Assembly (NCBI GenBank): GCA_027005635.1
Contig: JALTLI010000173.1
Location: forward strand, 1-10,486
Direction of reading: 5' to 3'
DNA from: Alphaproteobacteria bacterium
GTDB taxonomy: Bacteria; Pseudomonadota; Alphaproteobacteria; UBA2136; JALTLI01
DNA length: 10,486 bases
Part shown: piece by piece, positions 1 through 6,356 of the stretch
How the letters are laid out: each line of letters begins with the position of its first letter
How positions within the stretch are numbered: the first letter of the stretch is position 1
Position numbers and translations under genes: made by a program
Notes under the pieces: generated by a model
Database searches by the model: none
Seen by the model: the letters and a program-made list of their open reading frames with translations, nothing else
What the model was told of the DNA's origin: nothing

Positions 1-1841
1 TATAAGTATTTTATATATTGTAATCTTAGGTCATTTGCAACTTCAGCATTTATACGAGCTTTATCTTGCTGTAGCATTTCATCTGTAAAGGCAGGGATAC
101 TTCTTTTTGCAACTTCAACTATATAATATGCATCTTTTTGGAAAATAGGTGCAGATAAAGCTTTGGCAGCAGGATTATTAAAAAATTCGGCTGCTATTCT
201 ACCATTAAACCATGATGGAGCATTGTTTAAATTTTTATCTATACCTTTTATTGTTGAAAATTGCTTGCTAAGATTTTCTTTTTTTGCAATTTTCTTTAAT
301 GATTTTCCACTTCTATTTAGTTTGTTTAGTTCTGTGGCTTTTTCGGCAAGTTTTTTAAATGTTCTTTTTTGAACTAGTTTTTGAATAAGATCCTTTTTCA
401 CAAGATTAAATGGTTCTTGTATCGGAGCTTTTATACTAGTAAGTTCAACATAAATAGAGTTTGTATCAGCCAAATCAATTTTATCGCTAATATCGCCTTT
501 GTTTAGAGTAAATGAAGTTCTTGTAGCTGTACTTTCAACTGGTGCAAGCATACTACTATCTACAATACCATCCCATCTTGTTTTATCTTTGAATGATTTA
601 AGTGGTATGTTTAATCTTTTAGCTATATCAGCAAGAGTTTCACCACCTGCAATATTATCTTCAACTTCTTCAATTGTTTGAGCAAATAGTTTTTCAGCTT
701 TGTTGGCTGCTAATTTATGTTTTATATCTTTTTTAACTGCTTCAAATTTTTGTAAATATGCAGGGTAAATACCAGTTATTTTAATAATATGATAACCAAA
801 TAAAGTTTTAACTACATCACTAATTTCACCTTTTTTAAGTGAAAATGCAACATCAGAAAACTCAGCAACCATAGCATTTTTAGCAAATTTACCTATGTTA
901 CCGCCACTTTTTGCAGAAAATTTATCTGTGCTATATTTTTTAGCAAGAGTTTCGAAATTTTGACCTTTTTTGATTTTTTCTAATATATCTTTAGCTTGTT
1001 TTTCTGTTTTAACTAAAATATGGCTAGCTTTACGTTTATTAGGAACATTAAATTCATTAATATTATCTTTGTAATATTCCTGTGCTTGTTTATCTGTAAT
1101 TGTAATACTATCTGCAATTGTTGCAGCAGATATATTTAATACATCAAAATTACGTAGTTCAGCAGTTTGCCAATTTTCTAATGTTTTATCGTAAAATTCT
1201 TTTAGTTCTTCATTTGTAGGTTCTTTAACTTTACTAATATTATTTAAGCCTACTTTTAATACATTGATATCAAGCTCAGCTCTATTATATTTTGCAACCC
1301 TTTCTATAGCTTGCTTTTCTGTAAGAGCAGGGGTATTAAAAATAGAATTTAACAACATACGAGAAAGTTGGCTTTTAACTAATTTTTCAAAACCTTCAAC
1401 AGTCATATCATTTTGTGTACGCAAAGAATTGCGGTAAACATTTTTATCAAATACACCATCTGCATTTTTAAAGTTATCCATGTTACGCAAAACGGAGTTT
1501 AATTGAGCATCTGATACACGAACACCTAAGCTACTAGCATAATCAGTTAATAAAGTTTCACGAATAATTGAACCAATTGTACGTTCACCAAGCCTTAATT
1601 TTTGTTTTTGAGCATCGTTAAGTTCACTTTGTAAGCGTTTTTCCATATTACGTACAGAAATTTGGTAAGCTCTACTTAAACTTTGTGCAGGTATTTTGGT
1701 ACCATTTATGGTTATTGCCGTACTGTTAAATCTCCCAGTGGCTAATTCACCAACACCCCAAAGGATAAATGACAGCGCGATAACAGTTAAAAATGTTTTA
1801 AAGAACCATGAACCAGATTGTTCTCTTATTTTTCCTAGCAT
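1..1841 (-). CDS. ppiD: PpiD-like periplasmic peptidyl-prolyl isomerase/chaperone (SurA family), 3' end missing
   Basis: An open frame reads leftwards from the ATG at 1841 for 613 complete codons and leaves the window without a stop. E. coli PpiD has about 623 residues, so little is probably missing. Residues about 12-34 are a single hydrophobic membrane anchor after a short basic N-terminus, followed by a SurA-like N-terminal domain (about 35-190). A parvulin rotamase domain covers about 265-355, opening with KASHILV and closing with GYHIIKI. A further degenerate parvulin-like and C-terminal region follows. Known role of the family: inner-membrane-anchored folding helper at the Sec exit site for outer-membrane and periplasmic proteins. 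A second in-frame ATG lies at 1853, but only the 1841 start has a Shine-Dalgarno sequence (GGAG, 8 nt upstream), so I chose 1841. The gene is divergent from tpiA. Whether the parvulin domain is active cannot be told from the sequence. Confidence 0.9.
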   Translation of the reverse strand, partial: MLGKIREQSGSWFFKTFLTVIALSFILWGVGELATGRFNSTAITINGTKIPAQSLSRAYQISVRNMEKRLQSELNDAQKQKLRLGERTIGSIIRETLLTDYASSLGVRVSDAQLNSVLRNMDNFKNADGVFDKNVYRNSLRTQNDMTVEGFEKLVKSQLSRMLLNSIFNTPALTEKQAIERVAKYNRAELDINVLKVGLNNISKVKEPTNEELKEFYDKTLENWQTAELRNFDVLNISAATIADSITITDKQAQEYYKDNINEFNVPNKRKASHILVKTEKQAKDILEKIKKGQNFETLAKKYSTDKFSAKSGGNIGKFAKNAMVAEFSDVAFSLKKGEISDVVKTLFGYHIIKITGIYPAYLQKFEAVKKDIKHKLAANKAEKLFAQTIEEVEDNIAGGETLADIAKRLNIPLKSFKDKTRWDGIVDSSMLAPVESTATRTSFTLNKGDISDKIDLADTNSIYVELTSIKAPIQEPFNLVKKDLIQKLVQKRTFKKLAEKATELNKLNRSGKSLKKIAKKENLSKQFSTIKGIDKNLNNAPSWFNGRIAAEFFNNPAAKALSAPIFQKDAYYIVEVAKRSIPAFTDEMLQQDKARINAEVANDLRLQYIKYL

Positions 1842-1876
1842 TTTTTTCTCCATAAATAAGTTGTGAAATTTAGCGA

Positions 1877-1905
1877 ATAATGCCAATATTTTGTAGTATA
1901 GTCAA
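1877..1905 (-). promoter_or_regulatory. Predicted sigma-70-type promoter of ppiD
   Basis: On the minus strand TTGACT (1905-1900) is followed, after a 17-nt spacer, by CATTAT (1882-1877). This is a near-consensus -35/-10 pair, and it places the transcript start near 1870, about 29 nt before the ATG at 1841. The promoter for the divergent tpiA must also lie in this 91-bp gap. TATAAT at 1910-1915 is the only attractive -10 there, but it lacks a recognisable -35 and sits very close to the start codon. Confidence 0.55.
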
Positions 1906-1932
1906 TTAATATAATTATAAAGGGATATTTTT

Positions 1933-2703
1933 TTGAAACAAAAATTTGTAGTAGGTAACTGGAAAATGAATGGTACTCTTAAAGAGTGGCGATTTCTTAT
2001 TAAGAGTATAATAAATGAAGCAGATAAAATTGATGCAAATTTTATAGTTTGTCCGCCTAGTGCAGGGTTAAATATAGTTTATGATGAAATAAAAAACTAT
2101 GCATCACCAGTAAAACTTGGCGCACAAGATGTTTATTTTAAAGAAAGTGGCGCATATACAGGTGATATAAGCATTGCAATGCTTAAAAGTTTAGGAGTGC
2201 AGTACATAATAGTTGGTCATTCAGAAAGAAGAGAATATCACCATGAAAAAAGTATCGATATTTCTTTAAAAGCTAAACAATGTATGAAAAACAATATTGT
2301 GCCTATTATATGTATAGGTGAAAATTTAGTTGATTATGAAAAAGGTAATACTATAGCAATGTTAGATATTCAACTAGAAGAAAGCTTGCATGATTTGAAC
2401 CCAGAAAATGCTCAAGAAATAATAATAGCATACGAACCAATTTGGGCGATAGGTAGCGGAAAAACCCCCTCAATAAAATCTATTGAAGAAGTATATAGAT
2501 TTTTACGTAGCTATTTGGTAGACAAATACAAAGATATAGGGTATGACATACCATTATTATACGGAGGTTCAGCAACCCCAGATAATGCAGAAAAATATTT
2601 AGCAGAAAAAAATATAGCTGGCTTTTTAGTTGGTGGTGCTAGTTTAAAAGCCGAAATGTTTTTAGAATTAGGCAAAAAAGTTGCTAATGTAACTAATATA
2701 TAA
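1933..2703 (+). CDS. tpiA: Triosephosphate isomerase
   Basis: A 256-residue cytoplasmic enzyme that interconverts dihydroxyacetone phosphate and glyceraldehyde 3-phosphate in glycolysis and gluconeogenesis. All catalytic landmarks are present: N9 and K11 in GNWKMNG, the electrophilic H96 in VGHSERR, and the catalytic base E168 in AYEPIWAIG. The flexible phosphate-gripping loop begins at P169, and the phosphate-binding YGGS is at 210-213. Length is normal for the family. The start is a TTG, with AGGG 8 nt upstream at 1921-1924. The first Met of the family alignment falls exactly here, and no ATG is available nearby. secG follows after 12 nt, so the two are almost certainly one transcript. Divergence from a ppiD gene is, as I recall it, a common alphaproteobacterial arrangement. 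Confidence 0.97.
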   Translation: MKQKFVVGNWKMNGTLKEWRFLIKSIINEADKIDANFIVCPPSAGLNIVYDEIKNYASPVKLGAQDVYFKESGAYTGDISIAMLKSLGVQYIIVGHSERREYHHEKSIDISLKAKQCMKNNIVPIICIGENLVDYEKGNTIAMLDIQLEESLHDLNPENAQEIIIAYEPIWAIGSGKTPSIKSIEEVYRFLRSYLVDKYKDIGYDIPLLYGGSATPDNAEKYLAEKNIAGFLVGGASLKAEMFLELGKKVANVTNI

Positions 2704-2715
2704 AGGTTAAAAAAA

Positions 2716-3048
2716 ATGTTTGAAAATTTACTTTTACTTCTTCACGCTGTTGTTTCAGTGTTTTTAATAATTCTTGTTCTTCTACAAAGAAGTGAAGGCG
2801 GTATGGGTTCTATGGGTGGCGGTGGAAGCTCTAGTATGATGAGTGAATCTGGCGCAGCAGACGGTATGACAAAAGCAACTGCAATTTTGGCTACTATTTT
2901 TATGATAAGTAGTATATTACTTGCAGTACAATCTTCTGGTAGGTCTCATAAGGTTTCTGTAACAGATGTTGTAAAAGTTGAAGATACACCACCAGTAACT
3001 AAAGAAGCATCAACAACCCCAATAGTTCCAGATGTTCCTGCTAATTAA
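2716..3048 (+). CDS. secG: Preprotein translocase subunit SecG
   Basis: A 110-residue inner-membrane protein of the SecYEG channel that assists SecA-driven export. It has the SecG layout: a first membrane segment at residues about 4-23 ending in the conserved VLLQRSEGG, a glycine/serine-rich cytoplasmic loop (about 27-50), and a second membrane segment at about 53-71. A low-complexity hydrophilic tail rich in Val, Thr and Pro follows to residue 110. Tails of this type vary widely in the family. The ATG at 2716 has AAGG at 2703-2706, which overlaps the end of tpiA, so translation is probably coupled. The gene ends 106 bp before the convergent RTX gene, with a bidirectional terminator between them. 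The next gene in many alphaproteobacteria is pyrG, which is absent here. Confidence 0.93.
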   Translation: MFENLLLLLHAVVSVFLIILVLLQRSEGGMGSMGGGGSSSMMSESGAADGMTKATAILATIFMISSILLAVQSSGRSHKVSVTDVVKVEDTPPVTKEASTTPIVPDVPAN

Positions 3049-3076
3049 CTAGTACTTTATAATAATTCTTATAAAT

Positions 3077-3110
3077 AAAAAATCCCACCGTTTTGTTGGT
3101 GGGATTTTTT
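3077..3110. terminator. Bidirectional intrinsic terminator between secG and the RTX gene
   Basis: A 13-bp perfect stem (3077-3089 with 3098-3110) has a GC-rich core, CCCACC/GGTGGG, and an 8-nt loop. It is flanked by an A-run on the left and a T-run on the right, so the transcript carries a U-tract in either direction. It lies 28 nt after the secG stop and 44 nt beyond the stop of the convergent gene ending at 3155. It can therefore terminate both. Confidence 0.9.
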
Positions 3111-3154
3111 ATCCATACTTTAGTTCTATTACTAGTTTTGCCACAATATATTTA

Positions 3155-4204
3155 TTATATTTCAGTTAAAACATTATCGTTAAATGTTATACCAAGTTCT
3201 ACATATAAATCTGCATGGCCTGCGCTAAATGTTGCGAATGTAACTTCGTTTACTGTTACGTCTTCACCTCTTGCAGTAAAATCATCACTGCTAACTTCGT
3301 CAAAAGCATCACCTAAAATTTCCATTAAATTGTTATCAGATTTACGGATAACATCTTTCATAGATACCTCAATTTCATTTTCTTCATTGTTATCTAAATC
3401 AATACGTTCAATACTTCTTAGGTTTCTTGCTGATAAATCAATATCACTATCATTATTTACTTTTAATGTATCAATCCCTTTACCTCCATGAATAATTCTA
3501 TCTGCTGCATCATAAATTAAAGTATCATCACCTTTACCGCCGTACATTCTATCTGTACCTGCACCGCCATCTAATGTATCATCACCTTTACCAGCAAGTA
3601 ATACGTCTCTACCTTCATCACCATTTAAAGTATCATTACCTTTTCTACCGATTAATCTGTCGTTACCTTCATCACCGTTAATAATATCATCTTCGTTTGT
3701 ACCGCGTAATCTATCATTTTTAGCTGTACCATCTATTGTGTTAAATTTAATTTCTTCAACAGCTTCAACTACTGGTGTAATAATAACTTCTGGTTCTACT
3801 TTAACTTCTACACTAACAACATCTTCAATTGTTACTTGTTCTTGTTGAACCGGAGCAACTACTTCTGTAATTTCAACTTCTTGATTGTTATTAGCTACTA
3901 ATAAATCTTCATTAATTCTTTCATTTAATTCAGGTGTGTTGTTTTCTAAAATAAGAGTATTTGAAATATCTATTCTTTCAACTTCAGGAGCAACTAAAAA
4001 TGTTGAACCTGTTTCAGGAGCTTCAATTATAATATTATTCATAGAGTTTGATATAATAGTATCTACATTTACAACTTCTATAGTTTCTTCATCTGATTCT
4101 TGATTGTTTACTATTATCTCTGCTTTATCAGCGATGATAGCTTCATTGTTAACTTGTTGATTATTTTGATTTGCTTTGTTTGTTTCAATAGTTGTGTTTT
4201 TCAT
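3155..4204 (-). CDS. RTX (hemolysin-type calcium-binding repeat) protein, probably type I secreted
   Basis: A 349-residue acidic protein without a single cysteine. Residues about 1-155 are a low-complexity N/E/V/I-rich stretch with no signal peptide or recognisable fold. Residues 159-248 are ten uninterrupted nonapeptides in phase, several matching GGxGxDxLx (for example GGKGDDTLI); the ninth, YDAADRIIH, is degenerate. Residues about 249-300 (DLSARNLRSIERIDL, then ILGDAFDEVS) resemble the domain at the C-terminus of large type I secreted adhesins. The final 30 residues are a plausible C-terminal secretion region. Family knowledge: such repeats bind calcium and fold outside the cell after export by an ABC transporter, membrane fusion protein and TolC. 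No exporter, acyltransferase or enzymatic domain is visible here, so the function is unknown. The ATG at 4204 is preferred over a GTG at 4231, because AGGGGA lies 8 nt before it and the predicted transcript begins at about 4230. Confidence 0.85.
   Translation of the reverse strand: MKNTTIETNKANQNNQQVNNEAIIADKAEIIVNNQESDEETIEVVNVDTIISNSMNNIIIEAPETGSTFLVAPEVERIDISNTLILENNTPELNERINEDLLVANNNQEVEITEVVAPVQQEQVTIEDVVSVEVKVEPEVIITPVVEAVEEIKFNTIDGTAKNDRLRGTNEDDIINGDEGNDRLIGRKGNDTLNGDEGRDVLLAGKGDDTLDGGAGTDRMYGGKGDDTLIYDAADRIIHGGKGIDTLKVNNDSDIDLSARNLRSIERIDLDNNEENEIEVSMKDVIRKSDNNLMEILGDAFDEVSSDDFTARGEDVTVNEVTFATFSAGHADLYVELGITFNDNVLTEI
3461..3730 (-). repeat. Ten tandem 27-bp units encoding RTX nonapeptides
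   Basis: This stretch encodes exactly ten nine-residue units with no insertion between them. The DNA copies have drifted, but short identical blocks remain, for example ATCATCACCTTTACC on the plus strand in two units, and related forms in others. The repeat is explained by protein structure (a calcium beta-roll) and is not a DNA element. Confidence 0.85.
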
Positions 4205-4240
4205 GTTTCTCGTCCCCTGTTTAATATCCACTAAATAACA

Positions 4241-4257
4241 TGCATAATTCGTGCCAA
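4241..4257 (-). promoter_or_regulatory. Predicted sigma-54 (-24/-12) promoter of the RTX gene
   Basis: The minus strand reads TTGGCACGAATTATGCA from 4257 to 4241. Against the sigma-54 consensus YTGGCACG-N4-TTGCW it has one mismatch, A for the first T of TTGC. The invariant GG and GC are separated by the obligatory 10 nt. The implied transcript start is about 4230, giving a 26-nt leader with its Shine-Dalgarno before the ATG at 4204. An 8-bp palindrome, TGTATACA, lies just upstream at 4259-4266. No better sigma-70 promoter is evident in the gap. Confidence 0.6.
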
Positions 4258-4364
4258 GTGTATACAGTCTGTCTAGATTAGAGATATTGAATTACTATTA
4301 TTAAGTAAAGTAGGGGTAAAAAAGCACTGCTTAAAAAAAAATAGTAAAAAAATTAATTTTCCTA

Positions 4365-4393
4365 TTGACGAAATGCAAAATATAGCCTAATTT
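4365..4393 (+). promoter_or_regulatory. Predicted sigma-70-type promoter of the tRNA-Ile/tRNA-Ala unit
   Basis: TTGACG at 4365-4370, a 17-nt spacer, and TAATTT at 4388-4393 put the start near 4400, a few bases before the tRNA. The same -35 hexamer and spacing precede tRNA-Cys in this window. The remaining part of 4232-4404 shows only the RTX promoter and A-rich DNA. Confidence 0.6.
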
Positions 4394-4404
4394 CCGTGTT
4401 TATG

Positions 4405-4481
4405 GGGCCTGTAGCTCAGCTGGTTAGAGCACTGTGTTGATAACGCAGGGGTCATAAGTTCAAGTCTTATCAGGCCCACCA
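4405..4481 (+). tRNA. tRNA-Ile(GAT)
   Basis: A full 77-nt cloverleaf. The acceptor arm GGGCCTG pairs with CAGGCCC at 4471-4477. The D-arm is GCTC...GAGC. The anticodon stem CTGTG/CGCAG encloses loop TTGATAA, with anticodon GAT at 4439-4441. The T-arm is ATAAG/CTTAT with loop TTCAAGT. The discriminator is A4478, and CCA is encoded at 4479-4481. This tRNA normally sits in the 16S-23S spacer of rRNA operons, but no rRNA is next to it here. Confidence 0.97.
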
Positions 4482-4540
4482 TTTTGTAAGTGTGCAATAA
4501 TAACTTAAATTATTCATTATTAAACACTTAGATACAAAAT
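4481..4540 (+). repeat. Stem-loop 1 in the tRNA-Ile/tRNA-Ala spacer
   Basis: ATTTTGTA (4481-4488) pairs with TACAAAAT (4533-4540). AGTGT (4489-4493) pairs with ACACT (4524-4528), and AATAAT (4496-4501) with ATTATT (4516-4521). There is a 4-nt bulge at 4529-4532, and 19 bp in total. No T-run follows, so it is not an intrinsic terminator. The first paired base is the last base of the tRNA CCA, which suggests a 3'-end processing structure (inference). Confidence 0.6.
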
Positions 4541-4559
4541 TAGTTAATAAGTTAAATTA

Positions 4560-4615
4560 ATTTTGTAAAAAAGCATTTAATAATAGACAACCAGTTATAT
4601 TAAATGTTACAAAAT
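4560..4615 (+). repeat. Stem-loop 2 in the tRNA-Ile/tRNA-Ala spacer
   Basis: ATTTTGTAA (4560-4568) pairs with TTACAAAAT (4607-4615), and CATTTAATA (4574-4582) with TATTAAATG (4598-4606). That is 18 bp with a 5-nt bulge on the 5' arm (4569-4573) and a 15-nt loop. TAATTTTGTA at 4558-4567 can alternatively pair with TACAAAATTA at 4533-4542 (10 bp), which would break stem-loops 1 and 2. Confidence 0.65.
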
Positions 4616-4617
4616 GC

Positions 4618-4646
4618 AAAGTAATTAAATACCAGTTAATTACTTT
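4618..4646 (+). repeat. Stem-loop 3 in the tRNA-Ile/tRNA-Ala spacer
   Basis: A perfect 11-bp inverted repeat, AAAGTAATTAA / TTAATTACTTT, with a 7-nt loop ATACCAG. It ends 26 nt before tRNA-Ala. The stem is AT-rich and therefore weak alone. No promoter for tRNA-Ala is evident between this hairpin and the tRNA. Confidence 0.55.
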
Positions 4647-4672
4647 AAGTATAAAAATACCACTATAAACGT

Positions 4673-4748
4673 GGGGCTATAGCTCAGCTGGTAGAGCACC
4701 TGCTTTGCAAGCAGGGGGTCATCGGTTCGAATCCGTTTAGCTCCACCA
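4673..4748 (+). tRNA. tRNA-Ala(TGC)
   Basis: A 76-nt cloverleaf. The acceptor arm GGGGCTA pairs with TAGCTCC at 4738-4744, with one G-U. The D-arm is GCTC/GAGC. The anticodon stem CCTGC/GCAGG encloses loop TTTGCAA, with anticodon TGC at 4706-4708. The T-loop is TTCGAAT. The discriminator is A4745, and CCA is encoded at 4746-4748. The T-stem has one T-T mismatch (4722/4736), so the outer part of that arm is weak, but all other elements are intact. It is probably co-transcribed with tRNA-Ile 191 bp upstream. Confidence 0.96.
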
Positions 4749-4857
4749 TTTTTTCAATCATTTTCAATACAATTTTATAAAATTTATTTTAATAATAATT
4801 TAAACAATAAATTGATGATATTTTGTAGAAAGCAAATCACTATAAATAATAAAAAAA

Positions 4858-4886
4858 TTGTGCACAAAATACCTTTATGTTATAAA
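4858..4886 (+). promoter_or_regulatory. Predicted manC promoter with an overlapping palindrome
   Basis: TTGTGC at 4858-4863, a 17-nt spacer, and TATAAA at 4881-4886 place the start near 4893. The -35 lies within the perfect 10-bp palindrome TTGTGCACAA (4858-4867), a possible operator (inference). The gmd promoter has the same arrangement. The remainder of 4749-4857 is plain AT-rich DNA with small inverted repeats such as AATTTATT/AATAAATT (4781-4813), and no convincing terminator after tRNA-Ala. Confidence 0.4.
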
Positions 4887-4919
4887 TGCAAGTAATTAAA
4901 TGCGGAGAAAATAAATATA

Positions 4920-6356
4920 ATGATTATTCCTATTATTTTATCTGGTGGTTCAGGTACAAGGCTTTGGCCACTATCAAGAAAATTACGTCCTAAACAATTT
5001 TTACCTGTCCACACTGAAAAAACACTTTTTCAGGAAACTCTTTTGCGCTTGAATAAATTAAATCTCGCAGATGCCATTATTGTATCTAACCAAGATCATC
5101 GTTTTTTAGTGGCAGAAAATGCCATGGAAATAAATTATAATTTAGAAAAAATTATTTTAGAGCCTTTAGCACGTAATACTGCTCCTGCTCTTGCAGCTGC
5201 ATCTATTGTTGCATGTCAAAATAATGATGACCCAATACTTTTAGTTTTACCAGCAGATCATATTATTAAAGATACAGAAAAATTTAAACAAGCAGTTGAA
5301 GAAGGTGAGAAACTAGCTCAGGCTGGTAACTTAGTAACATTTGGTGTGGTTCCTACCAAGCCTCATACAGGTTTTGGTTATATTGAATGTGGTGAAAATA
5401 TTTCTTCTCAATCATTTAAAATTGCCAACTTTAAGGAAAAACCTAACGTAGAAACTGCTAATGAATTCCTAGAAAAAGGTAATTACTTTTGGAATAGTGG
5501 TATGTTTATGTTTAAGGCTTCAGTATATTTAAAGGAGCTAAAAAAATATGCTCCAATAGTTGCCAAAGGTGCGGAAAATTCAGTAAATAATAGTAAAAAT
5601 GACCTTGATTTTATGCGTTTAGATGAAAATGCTTTTAAAGCATGTCCAAATATATCAATTGATTATGCAGTAATGGAAAAAACAGATAAAGCTGTTGTAG
5701 TTAAATTTGAAGCTGATTGGTGTGATGTTGGTTCATGGTCATCATTACTTGAAATTGGTGATAAAGATTTACAGGGTAATGTTTACAAAGGTGATGTAAT
5801 TATTGAAGATACAAAAAATAGCTATTTTTATGCTCCTAACCGTTTAGTTACAGCTATTGGTTTAAATGATATTATTGTTGTAGATACAAAAGATGCATTA
5901 TTAATTGCTGATAAAAATAAATCTGAAGACGTTAAGCTAATAGTTGAAAAGCTTAAAAAATCAAATCGTCAAGAAGTTACTAATCATAGAGTTGTTTACC
6001 GCCCATGGGGAAATTATGATTCAATTTGTAAAGGTGAGCGCGACCAAGTAAAACGTATCACTGTTAAAATTGGTGGCAAATTATCGCTACAAAAACACCA
6101 TCATCGTGCAGAACACTGGGTTGTTGTTCAAGGAACTGCAATGGTTACAAAAGGTGATGAACAAATTATGCTTTCAGAAAATGAATCAGTTTATTTGCCA
6201 GTTGGAACAATTCATGCCCTAGAAAATATAGGTAAAATACCACTAAAAATAATAGAAGTTCAAACAGGTAGCTATTTAGGTGAAGATGACATTGTACGTT
6301 TAGAAGATATTTATGGAAGAATTGAAGAAGTTAAATCGCTATACAATACCAATTAA
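4920..6356 (+). CDS. manC: Mannose-1-phosphate guanylyltransferase / mannose-6-phosphate isomerase (bifunctional)
   Basis: A 478-residue two-domain cytoplasmic enzyme. The N-terminal nucleotidyltransferase domain (about 1-285) joins mannose 1-phosphate and GTP to GDP-mannose. It carries the signature GGSGTRLWPLSR at 9-20, PADHII at 111-116, GFGYIE at 151-156, KEKP at 172-175 and DWCDVGSW at 266-273. The C-terminal cupin domain (about 355-470) is the type II phosphomannose isomerase: RPWG at 361-364, then Q391, H393-H395 and E398 in the HHHRAEHW block, with another His at 432. These are the expected metal ligands for fructose 6-phosphate/mannose 6-phosphate interconversion. Length is normal. 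The ATG at 4920 has GGAG at 4904-4907, with a rather long 12-nt spacing. The 3' end overlaps the convergent fcl by 26 bp. It supplies GDP-mannose to Gmd; phosphomannomutase is not in the window. Confidence 0.96.
   Translation: MIIPIILSGGSGTRLWPLSRKLRPKQFLPVHTEKTLFQETLLRLNKLNLADAIIVSNQDHRFLVAENAMEINYNLEKIILEPLARNTAPALAAASIVACQNNDDPILLVLPADHIIKDTEKFKQAVEEGEKLAQAGNLVTFGVVPTKPHTGFGYIECGENISSQSFKIANFKEKPNVETANEFLEKGNYFWNSGMFMFKASVYLKELKKYAPIVAKGAENSVNNSKNDLDFMRLDENAFKACPNISIDYAVMEKTDKAVVVKFEADWCDVGSWSSLLEIGDKDLQGNVYKGDVIIEDTKNSYFYAPNRLVTAIGLNDIIVVDTKDALLIADKNKSEDVKLIVEKLKKSNRQEVTNHRVVYRPWGNYDSICKGERDQVKRITVKIGGKLSLQKHHHRAEHWVVVQGTAMVTKGDEQIMLSENESVYLPVGTIHALENIGKIPLKIIEVQTGSYLGEDDIVRLEDIYGRIEEVKSLYNTN

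Larger units (their letters stand above)
4612..4901 (+). repeat. Short direct repeat on either side of tRNA-Ala
   Basis: AAATGCAAAGTAATTAAAT at 4612-4630 and AAATGCAAGTAATTAAAT at 4884-4901 differ by one A. The first overlaps stem-loop 3, and the second lies between the manC promoter and its Shine-Dalgarno. A shorter copy, AAATGCAAAAT, lies in the tRNA-Ile promoter spacer (4371-4381). The meaning is unknown; in DNA this AT-rich it may be chance or a local duplication. Confidence 0.4.

Noticed and set aside
163..681. Plus-strand open frames at 163-372 and 499-681
   Set aside because: They are antisense to the ppiD coding frame, have no ribosome binding sites, and encode low-complexity hydrophobic sequence.
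3461..3730. CRISPR-like or satellite repeat
   Set aside because: The 27-bp periodicity is contiguous, without spacers, and is fully explained by RTX nonapeptides.
3093..4103. Plus-strand open frames at 3093-3491 and 3885-4103
   Set aside because: They are antisense to the RTX gene. Their apparent membrane-like and serine-rich character comes from the complement of Asp/Glu/Asn/Val codons.
4205..4231. N-terminal extension of the RTX protein to a GTG at 4231
   Set aside because: It has no Shine-Dalgarno sequence, and it lies at or upstream of the predicted transcript start, whereas the ATG at 4204 has AGGGGA at good spacing.
4481..4540. Stem-loop 1 as an intrinsic terminator after tRNA-Ile
   Set aside because: The stem is AT-rich and no T-run follows the 3' arm.
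4673..4748. tRNA-Ala as a pseudogene because of a T-T mismatch in the T-stem
   Set aside because: All other stems, the anticodon, the T-loop, the discriminator and CCA are intact, and one mismatch at this position is tolerable.
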